DNA of 64,000 nt from Pseudorhizobium xiangyangii (lineage in GTDB: Bacteria > Pseudomonadota > Alphaproteobacteria > Rhizobiales > Rhizobiaceae): the NCBI RefSeq assembly GCF_020531965.1, contig NZ_JAJAWH010000023.1, positions 20,540-84,539 on the forward strand. The letters are read 5' to 3'. Below the pieces are notes generated by a model. It saw only the letters and a list, made by a program, of their open reading frames with translations, was not told where the DNA came from and did no database searches. Shown here one piece after another: positions 41,419 through 51,000 of this stretch. The stretch's first letter is position 1. The number at the start of each line of letters is the position of its first letter. The translations under genes were made by a program, and so were the position numbers.

Positions 41419-41433
41419 AGCCGGCCTCCGGCT
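41419..41433 (+). promoter_or_regulatory. Hairpin between FMN riboswitch and ribB
   Basis: AGCCGG and CCGGCT pair across a three-base loop just before the ribB ribosome site. It probably forms part of the expression platform (sequestering or terminating); there is no following T-run, so translation control is more likely than termination. Confidence 0.5.
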
Positions 41434-41454
41434 CAACCCTTGAAAGACCTACGT

Positions 41455-42090
41455 ATGACTATCTCAAAAATTGAAGATGCGATCGAAGCCATAGCCCGCG
41501 GGGAAATGGTTATCGTCGTTGACGACCAAGATCGCGAGAACGAGGGCGACATCGTCTTTGCGTCTGAGGACGCCTCGCCTGAGAAAATTGCCTTCATGAT
41601 GAACAAGGCACGCGGCCTGATTTGCGTATCGATGGAAGGCCAGCGCCTGGATGAGCTCAGCATTCCGCTCATGGTCCCAAACAACACGGAGTCGCTCAAA
41701 ACCGCCTTCACCGTCTCGGTCGACTACCTGCCGGGCACAACGACGGGTATCTCCGCCGCAGACCGTGCCGCCACAATCAAGGCTTTGATCGATCCGGCTG
41801 CCAAGCCGGAGGACTTTGCCCGCCCGGGGCACATCTTTCCATTGCGTGCCAATCCCGAAGGAGTGCTCGGCCGCCCGGGGCATACGGAGGCGGCCATCGA
41901 TCTGTGCCGCCTTGCCGGCAAGGTTTCCTCCGGTGTAATTTGCGAGATCGCCAACGATGACGGCACCATGGCCCGCCTGCCGGAGCTTGAGGTTTTCGCC
42001 GAACAGCATGGGCTGCACCTGGTCACCATCGAAGACCTTGTCAGCTATTTGCGCACCTCATCAGCTGAAATTTCGGAAGTTGCCGCTTAA
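41455..42090 (+). CDS. ribB: 3,4-dihydroxy-2-butanone 4-phosphate synthase
   Basis: A 211-residue protein from ATG 41455; the in-frame extension to 41350 is the riboswitch leader. It shows VIVVDDQDRENEGDIVFA, the acidic loop with catalytic glutamates, then ICVSMEGQRLDELSIPLM and ARPGHIFPLRANPEGVLGRPGHTEAAIDL in pieces, all characteristic of RibB. It makes the four-carbon unit of riboflavin from ribulose 5-phosphate. The length is that of the monofunctional enzyme, without the GTP cyclohydrolase II half. FMN controls it through the upstream riboswitch. Confidence 0.96.
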   Translation: MTISKIEDAIEAIARGEMVIVVDDQDRENEGDIVFASEDASPEKIAFMMNKARGLICVSMEGQRLDELSIPLMVPNNTESLKTAFTVSVDYLPGTTTGISAADRAATIKALIDPAAKPEDFARPGHIFPLRANPEGVLGRPGHTEAAIDLCRLAGKVSSGVICEIANDDGTMARLPELEVFAEQHGLHLVTIEDLVSYLRTSSAEISEVAA

Positions 42091-42128
42091 AGGTCGCTAG
42101 CCACAACGCGGATGTGAACCGCGCGAAT

Positions 42129-42157
42129 GGATTGCGGAGCTCGCTGCTCCGCAATCC
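42129..42157. terminator. Perfect 12-bp hairpin between convergent ribB and btuD
   Basis: GGATTGCGGAGC pairs perfectly with GCTCCGCAATCC across a five-base loop. It stands between two convergent genes and probably ends transcription from at least one side, although no T-run follows. Confidence 0.55.
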
Positions 42158-42256
42158 TCAGTAGCCCTGAAGCGGCGGCAGTCATCAAGCACCCTCACTT
42201 TGGTGTGGGCACGCTCCCGTTTTGAAAATCTGCATAGTCTCCGATCTTGCAAGCCA

Positions 42257-43018
42257 TTACATGCGAAACTGAATATGAAGCCGCCCGTGATGCTGCGACG
42301 TCGAGACATGTGCATCGACGCCGAAGACGCTGGCGATCAGCCCTTCCGTCAGGATTTCCATCGGCGCTCCACACCCTATGAGACGTCCGTCGGAGAGCAC
42401 TGCGATCTGGTCGCAGAAGCGCGCAGCCAGGTTGAGGTCATGGATCGCCACAATCGTCGTTACCGGCAACTCGGCGACCAGCCGCAGAATGTCGATCTGA
42501 TGCTGGATATCGAGGTGGTTGGTGGGCTCGTCGAGGATGAGGAAGGACGGTGATTGCGCCAGCGCCCTTGCCAGTTGAACACGCTGTCGCTCTCCGCCGG
42601 ACAAGGTATGCCAGAACTGGTCGGAGCGGCCTTCCAGGTCGACCCGAGCGAGGGCCTCGGTGACGATCCTGTCATCTTCGCTCGTCCAGGGCGAAAGTGC
42701 CGAACGATGCGGCGTCCGCCCGAGACGGACAACGTCAAGGACGGTGACATTCGCCTCTGTCATCGAATGCTGCTCGACAACGGCAACACGTCGGGCAAGT
42801 TCACGCCGGCCAAGGCCGCTCATCGGCTTCCCACCCAGAACCACCTCACCTGCAGCCGGCGACCTGAGCCCGGCCAACAGCCGGATCAGTGACGATTTCC
42901 CGGAGCCGTTCGGCCCGATCAGCCCGAGCATCTGGCCCGGCTCGATAGAAACCGTCACGTCATCGACGATCACCTTGCGTCCTGCAAGCCAGCGGACAGC
43001 GTTGGCGGCAAGGGTCAT
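42257..43018 (-). CDS. btuD: Cobalamin-type ABC transporter ATP-binding protein
   Basis: A 253-residue ATPase started at ATG 43018, which overlaps the permease stop in ATGA. Walker A GPNGSGKSSL, signature LSGGERQRVQLARAL, and Walker B FLILDEPTNHLD are intact, with H-loop VAIHDLNLAARF. The frame continues upstream into the permease gene but in a shifted frame. It belongs to the Fe/B12 importer type (FecE/BtuD). The riboswitch at 45202-45375 points to cobalamin as cargo. Confidence 0.85.
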   Translation of the reverse strand: MTLAANAVRWLAGRKVIVDDVTVSIEPGQMLGLIGPNGSGKSSLIRLLAGLRSPAAGEVVLGGKPMSGLGRRELARRVAVVEQHSMTEANVTVLDVVRLGRTPHRSALSPWTSEDDRIVTEALARVDLEGRSDQFWHTLSGGERQRVQLARALAQSPSFLILDEPTNHLDIQHQIDILRLVAELPVTTIVAIHDLNLAARFCDQIAVLSDGRLIGCGAPMEILTEGLIASVFGVDAHVSTSQHHGRLHIQFRM

Positions 43019-44046
43019 GCTGCCCTCCTCGCCCGATAGAGGATGACCGAGAAGAACGGCACGCCGACGAGCGCTGTGACGACGCCGATTGGTAGAACCT
43101 GCGGCGCGATGATGATGCGCGAGACAATGTCGGCCACGACCATGAACAGCGCCCCGACGAGCGCGCAGGCGGGCAACAGACGACTGTGGCCCGGACCAAC
43201 GATGAAGCGTGCCGCGTGCGGGATGACGAGCCCGACGAAGCCGATAGCACCAACCATGCTGACCATGGTGGCGGTCATGAGCGCCGTGACGAGAAGGAGC
43301 ACGACACGCACGCGCTGTACCGCAATACCAAGGGACCGTGCGGCATCCTCGCCGAAGGTGAAAGCATCCAATGCCCGCGCGTGCCAGATGCAAACGACCA
43401 ACCCAAGCATCACCACGGATGCCGAAAGCATCACTTCAGGCCAGCGAACTCCGGCAAAGCTCCCAAGCAGCCAGAACATCACGCTACGAGCCTGCTCGGC
43501 ATTCGCCGACGTCGAAACGATATAGGACGTCAATGCATTGAAAAGCTGTGACGCCGCCACCCCGGCAAGGATGGTCCGGTCGGCCGTTTGGCGACCACTG
43601 GAGAGAAGCGCGACAAAGGCAAAAGCCGCGAGCGACCCCGCAAAAGCTCCAAACGAAAGCGAGAAAGCCCCTGCCCCGAAGCCAAGCAGCATGACGCAGA
43701 CGGCACCGGTCGATGCGCCCGCCGAAATGCCAAGCACATAAGGTTCGGCCAGCGGATTGCGCAACAGCGATTGAAGGATTGCGCCGGATATCGCCAAGCC
43801 CGCACCACAGAAAGCGGCGACGAGGGAGCGCGACAGGCGATAGTCCCAGATAACAGCCTCCTGGATGCGGGGCAGTGCAACACTGGTGAGCCCAAGACGA
43901 TTGGTAATCGCCGCTACCGTGGTTTCCATGGGAATGATCATTTCCCCGAGCGCCACTCCGGCCGCGATGGCGACGAAGAGGGCCGCCAGCGCGATGCAGA
44001 TGCCTGCAAAGCCGGCGGCCCAAGCGCCAAGACGTGAACGCCTCAC
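43015..44046 (-). CDS. btuC: Cobalamin-type ABC transporter permease
   Basis: A 343-residue FecCD-family permease with about ten helices. Typical runs are RLSRSLVAAFCGAGLAISGAILQ, the coupling region RNPLAEPYVLGISAGAS, and GFVGLVIPHAARFIVGPGH. ATGA overlaps join it to btuF upstream and btuD downstream. FecCD permeases serve siderophores, haem and cobalamin alike, so the riboswitch is the main reason to call it BtuC. Confidence 0.85.
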   Translation of the reverse strand: MRRSRLGAWAAGFAGICIALAALFVAIAAGVALGEMIIPMETTVAAITNRLGLTSVALPRIQEAVIWDYRLSRSLVAAFCGAGLAISGAILQSLLRNPLAEPYVLGISAGASTGAVCVMLLGFGAGAFSLSFGAFAGSLAAFAFVALLSSGRQTADRTILAGVAASQLFNALTSYIVSTSANAEQARSVMFWLLGSFAGVRWPEVMLSASVVMLGLVVCIWHARALDAFTFGEDAARSLGIAVQRVRVVLLLVTALMTATMVSMVGAIGFVGLVIPHAARFIVGPGHSRLLPACALVGALFMVVADIVSRIIIAPQVLPIGVVTALVGVPFFSVILYRARRAA

Positions 44047-45044
44047 TTCAGCAACCCGAAGCGATCAAGTGCGTCAGCGACGGTTTCAAGGCCCGTAATG
44101 GTCCGGATCGTCGGGTTCATAGCCTGTGCATCCATTTCGACGATCCTGCCATTCTCGACCGCGTCGAGCTTGCTGACGACAGGGTCCGAAGTCAGGAAGG
44201 TCTTCTTCACGACAGGGTCATCAGCGCCCTGTGTCCGGCGATCCATCGTACCGATCACGATGACCGCAGGGTTTTTCGCAGCAATGGCTTCCCACCCGAC
44301 CAACGGCCACTCCTGCTCGGACTGAATGATGTTGTGGGCTCCGAGCACTTCGGTGATGTAGCCTGAGGCACCATTCTTGCCGGCAACCCACGCGTCGCCA
44401 GCCACCTCCGGTGACGAGAACCAGTATACGAGGCTGACGTCCCCGGCCTTGTCCGCGACACGCTGGCGAACAGCTTCCTCACGCACCTTGAGTTCACCGA
44501 TCAGCGCCTGGCCTCGATCGGCGATGTCGAAAATGCGCGAAAGCTCGTCGATCTCCTGGTAAAGGAGATCCATGGTCAGCATCTGGCTGCGGGTTCCGTC
44601 CGACAGCGTGTTGTCGGTAACGACACAATCAGTCGGAGAAACGTAGCTCGGCACGCCGAGATCCTCGAATTGCTGGCGTGTGCCGACGCGGCCCTGCGGG
44701 CCGACCGAGGTCAGAAACTGCACGGCAATGAAATCCGGCACCTTTGCAACAACCGCTTCAAAATTCGGGGTGCTGTCTGCAATGCGATCGACTTTGGCGT
44801 TTTCGGCAGCGAGCTCGGGCAGAACGGGAGAAACCCAGATAGCGCTTCCCGCCATGCGCTCCGCAAGACCCAGCATCAGCATGATCTCGGTGCTGTTCTG
44901 GCCGAGCCCTACTGCCCTTTGCGGTGCTTTCGCGACGCTAAGCTCAGTGCCGCAATTCTCGAGCCTCAACGGATAACTTGTGGGAGCGGCGACGGCAGCT
45001 ACGGGAAGAGCTGCAAAAAAGGCGGCGATCAAGCCGAGTTTCAT
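44043..45044 (-). CDS. btuF: Cobalamin-type ABC transporter substrate-binding protein
   Basis: A 333-residue periplasmic protein of the FecB/BtuF fold, started at ATG 45044 behind AAAGGACAGG. A signal peptide ends around VAAPTS. Features include the GLGQNSTEIMLMLGLAERM run near the start, then VPDFIAVQFLT, and a long helix region before AGKNGASGYITEVLGAHNI. It delivers substrate to BtuCD. The B12 riboswitch in its leader is the best evidence for cobalamin or a precursor, not iron siderophores. Confidence 0.85.
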   Translation of the reverse strand: MKLGLIAAFFAALPVAAVAAPTSYPLRLENCGTELSVAKAPQRAVGLGQNSTEIMLMLGLAERMAGSAIWVSPVLPELAAENAKVDRIADSTPNFEAVVAKVPDFIAVQFLTSVGPQGRVGTRQQFEDLGVPSYVSPTDCVVTDNTLSDGTRSQMLTMDLLYQEIDELSRIFDIADRGQALIGELKVREEAVRQRVADKAGDVSLVYWFSSPEVAGDAWVAGKNGASGYITEVLGAHNIIQSEQEWPLVGWEAIAAKNPAVIVIGTMDRRTQGADDPVVKKTFLTSDPVVSKLDAVENGRIVEMDAQAMNPTIRTITGLETVADALDRFGLLK

Positions 45045-45097
45045 GTCCTGTCCTTTCAGATGATGCGGCAATGCCGGGATCAAAGGCAGGACGAAGC

Positions 45098-45117
45098 CAG
45101 ACGGCGAAACCCGTCTG
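45098..45117 (-). promoter_or_regulatory. Hairpin in the btuF leader
   Basis: CAGACGG and CCGTCTG pair across a six-base loop, between the riboswitch aptamer and btuF. It is a candidate for the switch's expression platform. Confidence 0.4.
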
Positions 45118-45201
45118 TGTCGACATGGCGTGCGAAAAGGTCGCTGGCGTCATAATCATCTCCCTGCCGGAACCCCTCGTCCGGTGATGGTTGGTCTTGC
45201 C

Positions 45202-45375
45202 ACGGCAGGTCTCCTGACTTGCGGCTCGAACACCTCTCATCTCCTTCCCGATCCCGAAAAGATCAGTGGCCTTGATGAAAGGCTTGCCGCTTACAGTTGC
45301 GAGGGCAGTTGCGGAATTGGCCTAAAAGACCTCACCGCATTCCCTTTTCATCCGCCAAAGCGGAACCGTAGCGAG
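45202..45375 (-). ncRNA. Cobalamin riboswitch upstream of btuFCD
   Basis: The reverse strand reads AAGGGAATGCGGTGAGGTC, then CCGCAACTGCCCTCGCAACTGTAAGCGG in parts, GCCACTGAT, GGGAAGG and AGTCAGGAGACCTGCC, which are the boxes of the B12 element. It precedes btuF by about 160 bases. It should repress the importer when cobalamin is plentiful. Confidence 0.93.
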
Positions 45376-45489
45376 TTGTTGATAGGGAACGTTTGGGAAC
45401 TTGTCCAGCATCCATGCGCCTGATCATGACAGGTGATCCCGTCCGCTTGATCAAGCTGGACGGCGCGCTGATACTCGTCAGACGCCAGT

Positions 45490-46140
45490 TTATTGAGCGA
45501 GAAGCCGTCGCGAGTACTTCAGCAAGCCCTCTCTGTCGCCATAAGGCACGACCTGTGAGAGCAGACCGAATTTGTCCACCATCATCGTGGATGCCGTATG
45601 GTCCACACTGTAATAGTCCTTCGTCTTGTCGCCCTGTAAAATGGTCGCTCCGAAAGAGACCGCTACAGTCTCGATGTCCTGCAAGCGCCCGGTCAGGCGG
45701 GTAATTCGCGCGTCAAAGTGGGTCAGAAACGCCTTTAGCCGCTCCACCGTGTCCCAAGATAGTCCGGCTCTTCCATCGAAAAATCGACAAGCAGCGGCTG
45801 AACGTCGTCGGCCTCGTCACCCATTTCTCGAGCCTGGCTCATTGTCATCAAGGCGCCCGGGCATGCCTCCCTGCAGCCCGCAAAGCCGAAGAAGATGAGC
45901 ATCCTTGCCGGGGAACGTCTCGTCGTTCACGAGCTTGCCGTTATGATCCATCAGATCCCAAGCGCCGCGTCGCCGGGTCCGGCGGCTCGTATCCGGGCGG
46001 CGAAGAGGCCGTGGTTTCGCTTTCGCCGCCAAGCACTCCATGCGGCGTCTGTCGTGCGCGGCCGCCGCAGTGGATAACAGCAAGAGCCCACCCCCAGCAT
46101 GATGCCCGACTGGGAACTACAAGATCATATCCTTTGGTTC
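45490..46140 (-). pseudogene. Remnant of a SCO1/SenC-type copper chaperone
   Basis: The reverse strand carries pieces of a SCO protein in at least three frames. Frame one has WDLMDHNGKLVNDETFPGKDAHL; the next has MLIFFGFAGCREACPGALM with the copper-binding CxxxC, then QPLLVDFSMEEPD before a stop; and the last has LTHFDARITRLTGRLQDI and YYSVDHTAST with the conserved histidine. At least two frameshifts separate them, so no intact product is made. The N-terminus (near 46090) still looks like a signal peptide (LLLSTAAAAH). An intact gene is to be sought elsewhere. Confidence 0.8.
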
Positions 46141-46206
46141 GGACGGTCGTGAAAGGAGAAGAGGATGACGCAGCAGACATCCTCAGCCATTGAGCGGAGA
46201 GATACC

Positions 46207-46600
46207 TGCGGCTCTATACACTATTGGAAACCGCCGTGGCGCTCGCCGTCTTGGCAATGGTCGCGGCCATTGCCTATCCGCGGGCCTCAATGGACCGGGG
46301 AACCTCGGCGCTGCGGCCAACCTCACTTCGGATCGAATCCGTCCTCCGGCAGGACCGCAACGCTGCGATTCGGCAACGGTGGAGCACACACACCCAGGTC
46401 GACACGGTAAAGCGGGCAGTCTATCCGGGCGCGAGGTGCATCTGGCGTCCGGCATCGCCGTGTTCTTCGTCGGCGCGGCCGGGTCGCATGCGAACACAAT
46501 CCATTTTCTGCCAACGGGCGAGACCACAGGCGGGAGGATCGTCCTTACCAGCGTGCCATCATCCTACCGTATCCTGCTGGCAATCGCGGAATGCATGTAA
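46207..46600 (+). pseudogene. Remnant of a type II secretion pseudopilin (GspH-like)
   Basis: One frame reads RLYTLLETAVALAVLAMVAAI, close to the prepilin GFTLLE...VLAVLA motif, and then SLRIESVLRQDRNAAIRQRWS. The second half is in another frame: LASGIAVFFVGAAG and IHFLPTGETTGGRIVLTS, a GspH-like end. A frameshift near 46420 breaks the gene, and no leader or start is evident. No other gsp genes are in the window. It looks like a relic of a type II secretion locus. Confidence 0.65.
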
Positions 46601-46674
46601 CACCGCTCAACAAGGCTGCACTCAAAAATAGTTGAGCCAATCATACTTCTCCTACTGTTATTTCAATAATTCTC

Positions 46675-47976
46675 TCACTCTTCTCGAAATGCCTTCATCA
46701 TCTGGTCCGTGAATGGCTTTGTTATGTAAGAAAGTGCAGTTCTCTCATCGGTCTGGATGAAGACTTCGACGGGCATTCCAGGCATGAGCTTGTTGGTCTC
46801 AAGGAGCGCAATGTCGCGCACTCCGATTGAGGCAAGATAGTATGGCTGGCCAGTTGCGCGGTCTGTCGTGGTGGCGGCGGCGATGACCTCGACACTGCCC
46901 TCGAGTTCCGGCGTGGTCCTCTGGTTGAAGGCCGTGAATCGCAGCCTTGCTACCTGGCCCACGGCAACACGGTCAATGTCAATTGGAGGAATGCGAACCT
47001 CAACCTTGAGATCGTTGCTTTGCGGCACAATCGACATAACCGTGGCACCCGGTGCCATGATGCCGCCGAGCGTGTGGATCTGTAGATCATAGACGAGGCC
47101 GTCGACGGGGGCCCGCACATCCATGCGGGTCAATCGGTCGGTTGCGGCGATAGCCCGTTCGCGCAGTTCGGCGAGCTTGGCATCGATCTCGAGGATGGAG
47201 GCCTGCGCCTCCTTGCGGGCTCCCTGGTCGATAGCCAGAAGCTTGACGTTTATCTCACTGATGCGCCCGAGCACTTCGGCGCCCTTTGCCGCGAGTTCTC
47301 CGCGAGTGCCGCCGATGCGCGCTTTTTGCCTCAAGAGGTCGCGCTTCTGGGCGATCGGAACAAGACCCTTAGCGAGCAGCCTATCCAGCTTTTCCAGTTC
47401 CTGGTCGATAATGACGCCTTCACTCTCGTTGGCTTGGCTCTGTGCCGTGAAGCCGTGCATCTGCTCGTCCAGCTGGTCTGCCTGAAGCCGCAACTGATCC
47501 TTCTGGCTTGCCAGCATCCGGCTATTTTCCTCAAACAGCTTGCGTTCGCCTGCGGTGATGGACGCCGGTAAATCCCGCTGCGCGAAGTCGATGGCGCCGA
47601 GACCGTCGCGTTCGGCGCGCAGGCGCGATTGCATGGCCACCAGTTGCTGCAACTGCGTCTCGATAATTGTCAGCTCCACCCGGGTCTGGGTGTCGTCGAG
47701 CCGCAGCAGGATATCGTCCTTCCTGACCGCATCGCCGTTGGATACCCGGATCTCGGAAACGATGCCGCCATCCCTGTGCTGAATGGTTTTCACCTGCTCG
47801 GGCACAACCATATGGCCGGAGGCAATGACGGCCCCGGACAACTTGGCATGCGCCGCCCAGCCGCCGATACCGACGATCAACAAACCGGCCAACAGCGCCG
47901 AGACGATGATGCGTGAGGAAATGCCGAACTGGTTGCGGTTTGCATTGCCGCCTGGCGTCCCGATCGTCTCACCCAT
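46675..47976 (-). CDS. Type I secretion adaptor (HlyD family)
   Basis: A 433-residue membrane fusion protein. One N-terminal membrane helix (IVSALLAGLLIVGIGGWAAHA) is followed by the barrel-sandwich half GHMVVPEQVKTIQHRDGGIVSEI, long coiled coils (about residues 90-280), and the second half APVDGLVYDLQIHTLGGIMAPG. The C-terminus GMPVEVFIQTDERTALSYITKPF is typical of PrtE/HlyD. It bridges the ABC exporter with a TolC-type outer-membrane channel not found in the window. Last gene of the peroxidase-exporter-RTX-adaptor operon. Confidence 0.92.
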   Translation of the reverse strand: MGETIGTPGGNANRNQFGISSRIIVSALLAGLLIVGIGGWAAHAKLSGAVIASGHMVVPEQVKTIQHRDGGIVSEIRVSNGDAVRKDDILLRLDDTQTRVELTIIETQLQQLVAMQSRLRAERDGLGAIDFAQRDLPASITAGERKLFEENSRMLASQKDQLRLQADQLDEQMHGFTAQSQANESEGVIIDQELEKLDRLLAKGLVPIAQKRDLLRQKARIGGTRGELAAKGAEVLGRISEINVKLLAIDQGARKEAQASILEIDAKLAELRERAIAATDRLTRMDVRAPVDGLVYDLQIHTLGGIMAPGATVMSIVPQSNDLKVEVRIPPIDIDRVAVGQVARLRFTAFNQRTTPELEGSVEVIAAATTTDRATGQPYYLASIGVRDIALLETNKLMPGMPVEVFIQTDERTALSYITKPFTDQMMKAFREE

Positions 47977-48024
47977 GAAATTCTCCCCTTAGCGCTGTGC
48001 GCCACTGTTGCGTTGTTCGACTGC

Positions 48025-51000
48025 TCAGGCCGATCCATTGTCATGGGATGCCTGCTCCAGCGCGGCCAACAGGAAATCCTGCTCCGTCAGGTGGTAGCGA
48101 CCTTGCAGCAGGATCTCGATGTCCTCGTCGCGCTCGAGGTCAATGATCGCTCGCACCACGGTCTGTTCCCCATCTTCGAACTGCTGATGATAAAAGGTGA
48201 TGCGGCCTGCCCGTGCCCCGCCGGCAATGTCCTCTCCGTCGACACCCAGGCCATCGAAAACAAGGTTGCCCAGGCTGGAGATGTCAACCCGGTCTCCGGC
48301 CGCAAAATCGCGGATCTCGTCGCGGTGATCTCCTCCAGCGGAGCCGAGGCCGAAGACGAAGATGTCATTGCCGGCGCCACCCGTCATGATCGTCACACCA
48401 AACCCGTCAACGATCGTGTCGTCGCCGCTGCCGCCGATGGCCCCTTCGACGCTTGTCAGGAGATCCGCACCGATCTCGGTACCGATCACATGGCCGGCAT
48501 AGAGATCGATCATCACCCCCAGCCTGGTGGCGGAGGTATCATAGATATCGACGCCGTCACCGCCATCGAAGCTGTCGTTGCCGTCCGAGACCGCCCCCCC
48601 ATCCGTGCGGGCGAAAACGAGAAAGGTGTCGTTGCCACCGTTGCCTTGGACTTCGTCTTGGCCATCGCCGCCGACGAGGATATCGTCGCCGTCCCGACCC
48701 TTCAGGCGGTCATTGCCGGCACCACCATGCAGGATGTCGCTAGCCTCGTCACCGCTCAACTGGTCGTTGCCCCGGCCGCCCCTAACGATCTCGAAGTCGA
48801 TGATCGTGTCGCGGCCGATCTCGCTGCCCTCGATGTGACGTGCTTCGAAATCGGCCACGACGGCTTCGACGAGGGCCGTGAGATCGAGGGTGTCGACCCC
48901 ATCTCCACCATCATAGACATCGTCGCCATCGTCACCTGCAGAGGACACGACGACGAGAACAACATCGTCACCATCCTCCGCACGGATGGTGTCATCGCCA
49001 CCGGCGCCCATGAGCAGGTCGTCGCCGCCACCCGCATGGATGGCATTGTCGCTATCGTCGCCGATGATCGTGTCGTCATACCCCGAGCCGACGACATTCT
49101 CGATCTCTTCCACCTGATCGGAACCGATCGTCTCTCCCGTCGCAGTCCTGGCCTTCAGGTCGACCTCGACAGATGCATTCGCAGCACTGGCGTCCAGCGT
49201 ATCGGTGCCTTCACCCCCGAAATAGACATCGCCGCCGTCATCATCGCAATCGTCGGACGCGGTGGAAACAACAATGGTATCGTCGCCGTCCTCGGTACAA
49301 ATGGTGTCGTCGCCGTTGCCGCCCGTCAGCACATCGTCGCCGGCGCCCGCATGGATGGCATTATCGCCATCGTCGCCGGTGATCGTGTCGTCATGAGCCG
49401 TGCCAACGACGTTCTCAATCGCTTCCACCTGGTCGGAACCGATTGTCTCTCCCGTGGCAGTCCCGGCCTTCAGGTCTACCTGGATAGAGGCCTTCGCAGC
49501 ACTGGCGTCCAGAGTGTCGGTGCCTTCACCGCCGGAGTAGACATCGTCGCCGTCATCATCACAATCGTCGGACGCGGTGGAAACAACAATGGTATCGTCG
49601 CCGTCCTCCGCACGGAGGGTGTCGTCGCCCTTCCCGCCCGTCAGCACATCATCGCCGCCACCCGCATGAATGGCATTGTCGCTGTCGTCGCCGGTGATCG
49701 TGTCGTCATACCCCGTGCCAACGACATTCTCGATCGATTCCACCTGATCGGAACCGATCGTCTCTCCCGTGGCAGTCCCGGCCTTCAGGTCGATCGCGAC
49801 AGCTGCCTTCGCAGCGCTGGTGTCCAGATTGTCGGTGCCTTGACCGCCGGAGTAGACATCGTCGCCATCGGTAGGAGCGAGGCTGGCCTGGCGTTGCTCT
49901 TCGCCGGCAAAAGCCATGCGAAGGACGTCATCGCCCGCTCCGGCAAGGACCACATCATTGCCGCCGCCACCAGACAGATCGTCATCGCCGGTGCCGCCTT
50001 CGAGGAGATCGTTGCCCGACTCGCCGAGGAGGACGTCATCACCATCGTCGCCGAATAGCCGGTCATTGCCCTCCCCGCCCATCAGGCGGTCGTTGCCGAC
50101 ACCGCCCATCAGGGTGTCATTGCCCGCCTCGCCATAAAGATCGTCGTTCCCATCGCCCCCGAAGAGAACATCGTTGCCTCTGCCACCGAAGATGATGTCG
50201 CGCCCGGCATCGCCATGAAGGAGATCGTTACCATCTCCGCCAATCAGGCTGTCATCGCCCCACCCCCCGAAAACGATGTCGTCGCTTTCGCGACCATAGA
50301 TGAAATCGTCGCCGCCGCGTCCATCGATAATATCTTCGAACGGCGTTCCAATCAGGCGGTCGTCGCCATCAGTTCCGCTAAACTCACGCGGCGGCGGCTT
50401 GACGATGCTCATCGTCGCCTGAACAGTGATGACGCCGTATCCGTCGCTCACATGATAGGTGAATGTCACCTCGCCGAGCGCACCGCGGTCAGGTGTGTAA
50501 AGCCACCGCCCCGGTCCATAGGCTTCGACATCGCCCGATGACGCCCGCAGATTGTAGATGGACAGGGTATCCCCGTCGGCATCGTGGACCAGTCGAAGAA
50601 GATCACCGAGAAAGATCAGAGTCGACAAGTTCATCATCGTATTCGGCAGCGTCGAGCGGCCGGACGTGGTTGGCAGGCGGTTGAGGCGATCATCTTCGTC
50701 GTCATCACCGGGCCTTGGTCTGGGGTCATGCCCTCCGGGCTGCGGGAACCAGCCATCATCCGGCCCTGAGTCCGATCGATCCAGTGGGCGAGGTGTCGGC
50801 GTGCCTTTCCATGAGTTGCTGAACGCGTGGTTGCCAAACCCGTTGAGGGGTCGGATCGGGAACCGGAAACTGTCCTCGTTCCAGGATACTTGCCCGTTGT
50901 CATTGAAGGCGCGCAGCAGCCTCTCCATGTGCGCCGAGGAAGAGTAGAACTCGCTGGCTCCATAACGCAGCCTAACGGAAGTAACGCGAGCGACACCTGT

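Noticed and set aside
42257-45044. Siderophore importer
   Set aside because: The Fec/Btu families overlap, but the leader holds a cobalamin riboswitch and no Fur-like box was noticed.
48013-50058. A 681-residue forward-strand open frame across the RTX gene
   Set aside because: It is the antisense of the repetitive GGxGxD codons; low-complexity Asp/Gly coding on one strand gives long open frames on the other. The reverse-strand gene fits a known family and operon.
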